A DNA stretch of 64,000 nt from Pandoraea sp. (GTDB lineage: Bacteria; Pseudomonadota; Gammaproteobacteria; Burkholderiales; Burkholderiaceae). The translations under genes were made by a program, and so were the position numbers. Where the stretch lies: positions 124,001 through 188,000 of the forward strand of contig NZ_SCSK01000067.1 of NCBI RefSeq assembly GCF_004297875.1. Direction: 5' to 3'. Shown piece after piece: positions 57,087-64,000 of this stretch; the first letter of the stretch is position 1, and each line of letters starts with the position of its first letter. The notes below the pieces were generated by a model. It was not told where the DNA came from and made no database searches. It saw only the letters and a program-made list of their open reading frames with translations.

Positions 57087-58790
57087 ATGAAAGTATCAAT
57101 CCGAAAGGATGGATCTGCGCCCTCCCATGGGCCGGACGACTGGCACGCTATTGATTGGCGCCGGGTTGAACGGACCGTGAAGGGAATGCAGATTCGAATT
57201 GCGAAGGCGACGCGGGAAGGCAAATGGCGCAAGGTGAAAGCCCTGCAACGGATGCTGACCCGCACGTTGTCCGCGAAGCTGTATGCGGTACGACGTGTTA
57301 CGCAAAATACTGGCGCGCGAACGGCGGGAGTCGATCGCGAACTGTGGGAAACGCCTGAGAATCGACTGGCAGCAGTCGGCAGGTTGGAGCAGCGTGGGTA
57401 TCGACCTATGCCATTACGGCGGGTTTATATCCCGAAGGCCAATGGAAAGAAGCGTCCTCTGGGCATTCCGACCATGCGAGACAGGGCGATGCAGGCCCTG
57501 TATCTGCTGGCCCTCGAGCCGGTGGCAGAGTCCACGAGCGACCCGAACTCGTATGGGTTTAGGAGAAATCGCTCGACGGCCGATGCCATGTCCCAGCTGT
57601 TTGTTTCCTTATCCGCGAAGGTTTCGGCCAAGTGGGTACTGGAAGCGGACATCAAGGGATGCTTCGACCATATCAGCCATGACTGGCTGGAGAACCATGT
57701 CCCAATGGACAAGGTAATTCTTCGGAAGTGGCTGAAATCCGGTCTGCTGTATCAAGGTCGGTATCAGGCAACAGAAGCCGGTACGCCGCAGGGGGGCATC
57801 ATTTCCCCAACGCTGGCAAATATTGCGCTGAACGGGCTGGAATCGGAACTGGTGGCGCACCTTGGTGCGAAACTGGGCAAGGGGAAAGCCAGGAAGCTGA
57901 AAGTGAATGTGGTGCGGTACGCGGATGACTTCGTGATCACCGGCGTCTCGAAGGAGGTGCTGGAAAATGAGGTCCGACCTTGGGTGGAAGCTTTCCTGGC
58001 AGTACGGGGACTGCAACTATCTGAGGAGAAAACGCGGATTGTTCACATTGGCGAAGGCTTTGATTTCCTGGGGTGGAATTTCCGGAAGTACTCGGGAACG
58101 CTGCTCATCAAACCGAGCAAGAAGAACACGCAAGCGTTCTATCGCAAGGTGGCGGAAACGATCGGCAACAATATGACGGTGAAGCAGGAGAAACTGATTC
58201 GACTGCTGAACCCGATGCTACGGGGCTGGGCGCAATATCACAGTCCCGTGGTGGCCAAGCAGGCATACAGCCGCATGGAGCATCTGATATTTCAGAGGCT
58301 CTGGCGGTGGGCGAAGAGGCGACACTCCAACAAGAACACCGATTGGGTGAAAAAGAAATACTTTCACACAGTAGGTAAACGAAATTGGGTGTTTGCCACC
58401 CCCGCAGTCCGGAAAGATGGTAGTAAGGGGCTGCTCGAGCTGTACCAGATCAGCGGTACGGTGATTCAGCGGCACAAGAAGGTCAAAGGGGACTTTAGTC
58501 CCTTTGATCCGAGTATGGAGCAGTATGGCGAAGAGCTGCGACAGAAGCGTATGGAGAAATCCAGAAGCTATCTGAGACAGTGGTTCAGCCTGTACTCATC
58601 GCAGCAGGGCAACTGTGCACTCTGCGGTGAAGCACTCGAGTTTGATAATGGCTGGCACGACCATCATTTGGTGTACAAGATGCATGGCGGTACCAATGCG
58701 CTATCGAACCGAGTGCTGCTGCACCCTAACTGCCACCGACAGGTGCATGCTGGTAAAATTGCGGTAACTAAGCCGGTTCCGGTCAAGTAA
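57087..58790 (+). CDS. ltrA: Group II intron reverse transcriptase/maturase with C-terminal HNH endonuclease
   Basis: RT motifs ([47 protein letters not shown]), maturase X domain, HNH ([10 protein letters not shown]...[29 protein letters not shown]). Confidence 0.97.
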   Translation: MKVSIRKDGSAPSHGPDDWHAIDWRRVERTVKGMQIRIAKATREGKWRKVKALQRMLTRTLSAKLYAVRRVTQNTGARTAGVDRELWETPENRLAAVGRLEQRGYRPMPLRRVYIPKANGKKRPLGIPTMRDRAMQALYLLALEPVAESTSDPNSYGFRRNRSTADAMSQLFVSLSAKVSAKWVLEADIKGCFDHISHDWLENHVPMDKVILRKWLKSGLLYQGRYQATEAGTPQGGIISPTLANIALNGLESELVAHLGAKLGKGKARKLKVNVVRYADDFVITGVSKEVLENEVRPWVEAFLAVRGLQLSEEKTRIVHIGEGFDFLGWNFRKYSGTLLIKPSKKNTQAFYRKVAETIGNNMTVKQEKLIRLLNPMLRGWAQYHSPVVAKQAYSRMEHLIFQRLWRWAKRRHSNKNTDWVKKKYFHTVGKRNWVFATPAVRKDGSKGLLELYQISGTVIQRHKKVKGDFSPFDPSMEQYGEELRQKRMEKSRSYLRQWFSLYSSQQGNCALCGEALEFDNGWHDHHLVYKMHGGTNALSNRVLLHPNCHRQVHAGKIAVTKPVPVK

Positions 58791-58827
58791 GACGGGACTT
58801 TGAATAGGAAACTATTAATGTAGATTG

Positions 58828-58861
58828 GAGCCGTATGCGGTGAAAGTCGCACGTACGGTTC
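58828..58861 (+). ncRNA. Group II intron domain V
   Basis: gagccgtatgcggtgaaagtcgcacgtacggttc, 34-nt canonical hairpin. Confidence 0.93.
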
Positions 58862-58864
58862 TTA

Positions 58865-58902
58865 GGGGGCTCCTTCTCTGCAAAGAGAGGGAGCTACCCG
58901 CC
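58865..58902 (+). ncRNA. Group II intron domain VI with candidate branch-point A (58896)
   Basis: gggggctccttctctgcaaagagagggagctAccc, bulged A in the closing stem. Confidence 0.75.
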
Positions 58903-58986
58903 TGTTGGATAAGCAATTGCCTCAGACGCCGAACCGGCGCGGCGCCGCCGGACTTTTCGGCGCCAGTCGATTCCTTATCCAACAGG
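58901..58986 (+). repeat. 13-bp perfect inverted repeat CCTGTTGGATAAG...CTTATCCAACAGG in the ppsA leader
   Basis: Arms 58901-58913 and 58974-58986 with a GC-rich 60-nt interior. Confidence 0.8.
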
Positions 58987-59050
58987 TTGTGTGTCGCACT
59001 GTAAAGCCCAGACATGCAGCTCAGAATTTTTTCTCACTTTAGGGGCTTTT

Positions 59051-61444
59051 ATGACTAACGCAGCACACGACGGCGCCTACGTGGTGCCGTTTGAGCATTT
59101 GCGAATGACGGATGTCGACTCGGTGGGCGGCAAAAACGCGTCGCTCGGCGAGATGATCAGCCAGCTTGCCGAAGCAGGTGTGCGGGTGCCGGGCGGCTTT
59201 GCCACCACGGCGCACGCCTTCCGTGATTTCCTGGCGCATAACAACTTGACCGAGCGCATCGCGCAACGTCTTGCCGGGCTCGACATCGATAACGTCAAGG
59301 CGCTGGCCCAGGCCGGCGCCGAAATTCGGCAATGGATCGTCGAGGCACCGCTTCAACCGAAGCTTGAGGAAGAAATTCGCACGCATTTTCAAAAGCTTGC
59401 AGGCGATTCTTCGAGTGAGATGTCATTCGCGGTGCGATCCTCCGCCACTGCTGAAGATTTGCCCGATGCGTCGTTCGCCGGGCAGCAGGAAAGCTACTTG
59501 AACGTGGTCGGCATCGATGATGTGCTCGATCGCATCAAGCACGTGTTTGCCTCGCTCTACAACGATCGGGCAATCTCCTACCGTGTGCACAAGGGCTTCG
59601 AGCATGCCGAAGTGGCGTTGTCGGCGGGCGTGCAGCGCATGGTGCGCTCCGACTGCGGCGCGGCCGGCGTGATGTTCACGATCGACACGGAATCCGGCTT
59701 CAAGGATGTCGTCTTCATCACCGCCAGCTACGGGCTGGGTGAAACGGTGGTGCAGGGCGCCGTCAATCCCGACGAATTCTACGTTTTCAAGCCGACGCTG
59801 CAGCAAGGCAAGTATCCCATCATTCGGCGCACGATCGGCTCGAAACTGATCAAGATGGAGTTCACCCAGGCGGGCGAGGCTGGTCGCGTCAAGACCGTCG
59901 ACGTACCGCTCGAAATGCGCAACCGCTACGCCATCAGCGACAGCGACACGGTGGAGCTTGCCAAGTACGCCGTCATCATCGAGAAGCACTACGGCCGCCC
60001 GATGGATATCGAGTGGGGCAAGGACGGCAAGGACGGTAAAATTTACATCCTCCAGGCTCGACCCGAAACCGTCAAGAGCCAGGCCGCCGGCACCGTCGAG
60101 CAAAGATTCAAGCTCAAGGGCGCCGCACCGGTGCTGACCACCGGACGCGCGATTGGCCAGAAAATCGGTGCGGGTCCGGTCCGTGTCGTTCGCGATGCCT
60201 CCGAAATGGAGCGCGTGCAACCGGGTGACGTCCTGGTCGCCGACATGACCGATCCGAACTGGGAGCCCGTGATGAAGCGCGCCTCGGCGATCGTCACCAA
60301 CCGTGGCGGCCGCACCTGCCACGCGGCAATCATCGCGCGCGAACTCGGCGTGCCTGCGGTGGTCGGCTGCGGTGATGCGACCGAACGGCTGAAGGACGGC
60401 TCGCTGGTCACCGTGTCTTGTGCGGAAGGCGACGAGGGCAAGATCTACGACGGATTGCTGGAGACCGAAGTCACTGAAATCCAGCGCGGCGAGATGCCCA
60501 ACATCCCCATCAAGCTCATGATGAATGTGGGCAACCCCCAACTGGCGTTCGATTTTGCCCAACTGCCCAATCAGGGGGTTGGGCTGGCGCGCCTCGAATT
60601 CATCATCAACAACAACATCGGCGTACACCCGAAGGCGATTCTCGAGTATCCGAACGTCGATGCCGATTTGAAAAAAGCAGTCGAGTCGGTCGCGCGCGGG
60701 CATGCGTCGCCGCGCGCCTTCTATGTCGACAAGCTGGCCGAGGGCATTGCCACCATTGCCGCTGCCTTCTACCCGAAATCAGTCATCGTGCGTTTGTCCG
60801 ATTTCAAGTCGAACGAATACAAGAAACTGATCGGCGGTTCGCGTTACGAGCCGGACGAGGAAAACCCGATGCTGGGCTTCCGTGGCGCCTCGCGCTACAT
60901 TGCCGAGGATTTTGCGCTCGCCTTCGAAATGGAGTGCCTGGCGCTCAAGCGCGTGCGCGAAGAGATGGGACTGACCAACGTCGAGATCATGGTGCCGTTC
61001 GTGCGGACCCTCACGCAAGCCGAACAGGTCGTCAACCTGCTGGCCAGGCACGGTCTCAAGCGTGGTGAAAACGGCTTGCGCCTGATCATGATGTGCGAGG
61101 TGCCGTCCAATGCCATCCTGGCTGAGGAATTCCTCGCATTCTTCGACGGCTTCTCGATTGGCTCGAACGATCTGACCCAACTGACGCTTGGGCTGGATCG
61201 CGATTCCGGCATGGAACTGCTCGCCAAGGATTTCGACGAGCGCGACCCGGCGGTGCTTTTCATGCTGAGTCGCGCCATCAAGGCGTGTCTGGCCAACGGC
61301 AAATACGTCGGTATCTGCGGGCAGGGGCCGTCCGATCATCCGGATCTGGCCGAATGGTTGGCAAGGGAGGGCATTGCGTCGATGTCGCTCAACCCTGACA
61401 CGGTGATCGACACGTGGCAGCATCTGGCCAAGCTCAAGCTGTAA
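59051..61444 (+). CDS. ppsA: Phosphoenolpyruvate synthase
   Basis: [56 protein letters not shown]. Confidence 0.97.
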   Translation: MTNAAHDGAYVVPFEHLRMTDVDSVGGKNASLGEMISQLAEAGVRVPGGFATTAHAFRDFLAHNNLTERIAQRLAGLDIDNVKALAQAGAEIRQWIVEAPLQPKLEEEIRTHFQKLAGDSSSEMSFAVRSSATAEDLPDASFAGQQESYLNVVGIDDVLDRIKHVFASLYNDRAISYRVHKGFEHAEVALSAGVQRMVRSDCGAAGVMFTIDTESGFKDVVFITASYGLGETVVQGAVNPDEFYVFKPTLQQGKYPIIRRTIGSKLIKMEFTQAGEAGRVKTVDVPLEMRNRYAISDSDTVELAKYAVIIEKHYGRPMDIEWGKDGKDGKIYILQARPETVKSQAAGTVEQRFKLKGAAPVLTTGRAIGQKIGAGPVRVVRDASEMERVQPGDVLVADMTDPNWEPVMKRASAIVTNRGGRTCHAAIIARELGVPAVVGCGDATERLKDGSLVTVSCAEGDEGKIYDGLLETEVTEIQRGEMPNIPIKLMMNVGNPQLAFDFAQLPNQGVGLARLEFIINNNIGVHPKAILEYPNVDADLKKAVESVARGHASPRAFYVDKLAEGIATIAAAFYPKSVIVRLSDFKSNEYKKLIGGSRYEPDEENPMLGFRGASRYIAEDFALAFEMECLALKRVREEMGLTNVEIMVPFVRTLTQAEQVVNLLARHGLKRGENGLRLIMMCEVPSNAILAEEFLAFFDGFSIGSNDLTQLTLGLDRDSGMELLAKDFDERDPAVLFMLSRAIKACLANGKYVGICGQGPSDHPDLAEWLAREGIASMSLNPDTVIDTWQHLAKLKL

Positions 61445-61458
61445 GCAAAGGCCGAAAA

Positions 61459-61483
61459 ACGGCGCGGCGAGGTGCCGCGCCGT
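61459..61483 (+). repeat. 10-bp perfect hairpin just after ppsA
   Basis: acggcgcggc-gaggt-gccgcgccgt, no T-tract. Confidence 0.5.
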
Positions 61484-61507
61484 CAGTTGCGCGCCATTCC
61501 ATGTTAT

Positions 61508-61537
61508 AAACCCCGGTAGATGTTGCCGGGGTTTTTT
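61508..61537 (+). terminator. Intrinsic terminator between ppsA and nfeD
   Basis: aaccccgg...ccggggtt stem followed by T6. Confidence 0.8.
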
Positions 61538-61538
61538 A

Positions 61539-62006
61539 TTGGCATCGTTGCCGGGGAGCGATGTGGTGGACATGATGCTGTTCTGGTTCGGACTGGCCGG
61601 CTTGGCGGTCGTCGCCGAGTTGATGACCGGCACGTTTTATCTGCTGATGATCGCGATCGGCTTCGTGGCTGGCGGGCTGGCCGCCATTGTCGGCATGAGC
61701 CATCCGGTGCAGGTCGTGCTGACTGCGGTGATCGCTGCCACAGCTGTCGCGCTGCTCCGGCGCAGCCGCTTCGGGCGGCGCCGCAAACTCGAAGCGGCGC
61801 GTGACCCGAATGTCAATCTCGATATCGGCCAGCGCCTGCGGGTCGAGGCGTGGCAGGCCGACGGTCGGGCGCGGGTCTCTTACCGAGGCGCAGATTGGGA
61901 CGTTGAACTAGCCCCAGGGCAGGTAGCAGCAACCGGCTGGTTCGAGATACGCGAGGTGCGGGGCAGTCGCCTGATCGTCGCCGCAGTCGGTCAGCACAAG
62001 ACTTGA
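61539..62006 (+). CDS. NfeD family membrane protein (start may be 61572)
   Basis: MMLFWFGLAGLAVVAELMTGTFYLLMIAIGFVAGGLAAIVG plus OB-like C-terminus; upstream of an SPFH gene. Confidence 0.88.
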   Translation: MASLPGSDVVDMMLFWFGLAGLAVVAELMTGTFYLLMIAIGFVAGGLAAIVGMSHPVQVVLTAVIAATAVALLRRSRFGRRRKLEAARDPNVNLDIGQRLRVEAWQADGRARVSYRGADWDVELAPGQVAATGWFEIREVRGSRLIVAAVGQHKT

Positions 62007-62082
62007 TCGCGGCGCGACGGGCCAGCGACGCGACACTCATTCAATTGCCGGCAACTGCCGGCCTCCATCGCCAGGGGGCAAG

Positions 62083-63027
62083 ATGTTCGATATCAACAGC
62101 GTTGCGCTGATCATTTTTGTGATCGCAGTTCTGATTGTCGTCCGATCGGTCAAGATCGTGCCGCAACAACACGCCTGGGTCGTCGAGCGGCTCGGGCGGT
62201 ATCACACCACCTTGACGCCGGGTTTGTCGATCGTTGTGCCGTTTATCGATCGTGTTGCCTACAAGCATGTCCTGAAGGAAATTCCGCTCGATGTGCCAAG
62301 TCAAGTGTGCATCACCAAGGACAATACGCAACTGCAGGTTGACGGGGTGCTGTATTTCCAGGTCACCGACGCAATGAAAGCCTCGTACGGCTCCAGCAAT
62401 TTCGTCTCGGCGATCACGCAACTATCGCAAACCACCTTGCGCAGCGTCATTGGCAAAATGGAACTGGACAAGACCTTCGAGGAACGCACGCATATCAATC
62501 AAAGCGTCGTGGATTCGCTGGACGAAGCCGCGGCGAACTGGGGCGTCAAGGTGCTGCGCTATGAAATCAAGGATTTGACCCCGCCCAAGGAAATCCTGCA
62601 TGCGATGCAGGCACAGATCACCGCCGAGCGCGAAAAGCGTGCATTGATCGCATCCTCCGAGGGTAAGCGTCAGGAGCAGATCAATCTGGCAAATGGCGCG
62701 CGCGAAGCGGCCATTCAAAAATCGGAAGGGGAGCGGCAGGCTTTTATCAACCGCGCTCAAGGCGAGGCCTCGGCAATCCTGGCGGTGGCCGAAGCCAATG
62801 CCCAGGCGATTCAAAAAATTGCCTATGCGATTCAGACCCAGGGCGGCATGGACGCAGTCAATCTTAAAGTGGCTGAACAGTACGTCGGCGCGTTCGGCAA
62901 TTTGGCCAAGACAGGCAATACCCTGATTGTGCCCGGCAATCTGAGTGACATCAGCGGCATGGTCGCAGCAGCGCTCAAGATCGTTCGAGGCAGTGAGTCG
63001 GCTCCAGCTGACCCCGCCAAAGGCTAG
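62083..63027 (+). CDS. SPFH domain/band 7 (stomatin/QmcA-like) protein
   Basis: VKIVPQQHAWVVERLGRYHTTLTPGLSIVVPFIDRVAYKHVLKE; ALIASSEGKRQ, AEANAQAIQKIA. Confidence 0.93.
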   Translation: MFDINSVALIIFVIAVLIVVRSVKIVPQQHAWVVERLGRYHTTLTPGLSIVVPFIDRVAYKHVLKEIPLDVPSQVCITKDNTQLQVDGVLYFQVTDAMKASYGSSNFVSAITQLSQTTLRSVIGKMELDKTFEERTHINQSVVDSLDEAAANWGVKVLRYEIKDLTPPKEILHAMQAQITAEREKRALIASSEGKRQEQINLANGAREAAIQKSEGERQAFINRAQGEASAILAVAEANAQAIQKIAYAIQTQGGMDAVNLKVAEQYVGAFGNLAKTGNTLIVPGNLSDISGMVAAALKIVRGSESAPADPAKG

Positions 63028-63083
63028 TCGTTGGCGCGGCAATCGGTCCAATTGCCGCCGGACTGCCTGGTGGAGCGACTGGA

Positions 63084-63530
63084 TCAGCGCGGGTTGCGCA
63101 TCAGTCGTGCCTTCTCGCGCTCCCAGTCCCGCTTCTTCTCGGTCTCGCGCTTGTCGTGCAGCTTCTTGCCCTTGGCCAGGCCGATTTCGCATTTGACCAA
63201 GCCCTTGCTGTAGTGAAAGTTGAGCGGCACCAGCGTATAGCCGCGTTGCTCGACCTTGCCGATCAGGCGCCTGATTTCCTCGGAGTGCAACAGCAGCTTG
63301 CGGGTGCGTGTCGGATCCGGATGGATGTGCGTGGAGGCAGTGGGCAACGGACTGATGTGCGCGCCGATCAGGAACAACTCGCCGTCACGGATCACCACAT
63401 AGCCTTCCTTGATCTGACCGCGCCCGGCGCGAATCGCCTTGACTTCCCACCCCTCGAGCGCCAATCCGGCTTCATAGCGTTCCTCGATGAAATAGTCGAA
63501 GAAGGCCTTTTTGTTGTCGATTATGCTCAT
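63084..63530 (-). CDS. smpB: SsrA-binding protein SmpB
   Basis: [56 protein letters not shown]. Confidence 0.97.
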   Translation of the reverse strand: MSIIDNKKAFFDYFIEERYEAGLALEGWEVKAIRAGRGQIKEGYVVIRDGELFLIGAHISPLPTASTHIHPDPTRTRKLLLHSEEIRRLIGKVEQRGYTLVPLNFHYSKGLVKCEIGLAKGKKLHDKRETEKKRDWEREKARLMRNPR

Positions 63531-63652
63531 TGAGGAAGACTTTACGTGAAGTGGCGCTAGGCTCGGGTAAAATTACAATTTTAACAAACAGTCTCGGCGG
63601 TGTGGCTTGGCGATGGCGCGCGGGCTACTGTCAAATCACGATCGCGAACGCA

Positions 63653-64000
63653 ATGGCAGAAGTCATCAAAACTGTGCTGATCCAGCACTCGGCGGAGCAG
63701 ATGTTCGATCTGGTAACCAATGTCGCCGATTATCCAAACTTCCTTCCATGGTGCGGCGGGGTCGAAATTCGTCATCAAGATGAAACTTCGATGGAAGCTT
63801 CAATCCGAATAGCGTTCAAGGGCTTGCATCAGCAATTCACGACGCGTAATCGCCATGATCGGCCCACCGCTATCGACATGGAGTTCGTCGACGGGCCGTT
63901 TAAGAAATTCTCCGGCGCCTGGCGCTTCACGCCGCTGCGCGAAAACGCCTGCAAAATCGAGTTCCGTCTGCACTACGAGTTTTCCAGCCTGCTGCTGGAA
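63653..64000 (+). CDS. ratA: RatA/COQ10-like START-domain protein (3' truncated by window edge)
   Basis: Manual translation: MAEVIKTVLIQHSAEQMFDLVTNVADYPNFLPWCGGVEIRHQDETSMEASI...; divergent from smpB; absent from the ORF track because it has no stop in the window. Confidence 0.88.
   Translation, partial: MAEVIKTVLIQHSAEQMFDLVTNVADYPNFLPWCGGVEIRHQDETSMEASIRIAFKGLHQQFTTRNRHDRPTAIDMEFVDGPFKKFSGAWRFTPLRENACKIEFRLHYEFSSLLLE

Larger units (their letters stand above)
56030..58902 (+). mobile_element. Group II intron (CL-like), inserted between ppsR and ppsA; 5' end well supported, 3' end +/- 3 nt
   Basis: 5' GTGCGACAC; EBS1 loop candidate ggttgc (56680-56685, in an accca/tgggt stem-loop) complementary to 5' exon GCAACT (56024-56029); ORF; domain V and VI at the 3' end. 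Confidence 0.88.

Noticed and set aside
58901-58986. 13-bp inverted repeat considered as ends of a tiny transposable element (MITE-like)
   Set aside because: No flanking target duplication visible, and pairing extends into the 5' exon across the intron, which favours a leader hairpin
59423-60703. 426-aa minus-strand ORF opposite ppsA
   Set aside because: Antisense artefact of a highly conserved gene

Overview
GC-rich chromosomal window, gene order and proteins typical of a beta-proteobacterium (Burkholderiaceae-like; inferred without any database search). Most of it is core genome: aceB (partial), rhlE, the tsaB-rimI-udg-DUF1853 operon, thiD, lplT, alr, radA, an ABC-F ATPase, cls, prmB, dapE/arsC-like/dapD/dapC, smc-zipA-ligA-def, rluB, glnD, map, the rpsB-tsf-pyrH-frr-uppS-cdsA-dxr-rseP-bamA-skp-lpxD-fabZ-lpxA-lpxB-rnhB-trmH block, ppsR/ppsA, nfeD/SPFH, smpB and partial ratA. 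Two parts are accessory. (1) A complete ectoine/hydroxyectoine locus (2.6-9.6 kb): a MarR-type regulator followed by ectABCD, facing a convergent ehuBCDA uptake operon. An almost identical 18-bp element (16/18 matches, 8-2-8 layout) lies in both promoters, and at the regulator promoter it sits at the exact centre of a larger 40-bp dyad. (2) A group II intron (about 56030-58902) with an intact RT/maturase-HNH ORF, inserted between ppsR and ppsA. Joining the inferred exons rebuilds a 16-bp stem at the start of the ppsA leader, so the intron appears to split one arm of a leader hairpin. I found no CRISPR array, tRNA or rRNA gene, prophage or recognisable defence island. The most novel candidates are the shared ectoine operator, the intron-split ppsA leader hairpin and the translationally coupled UDG-DUF1853 pair.
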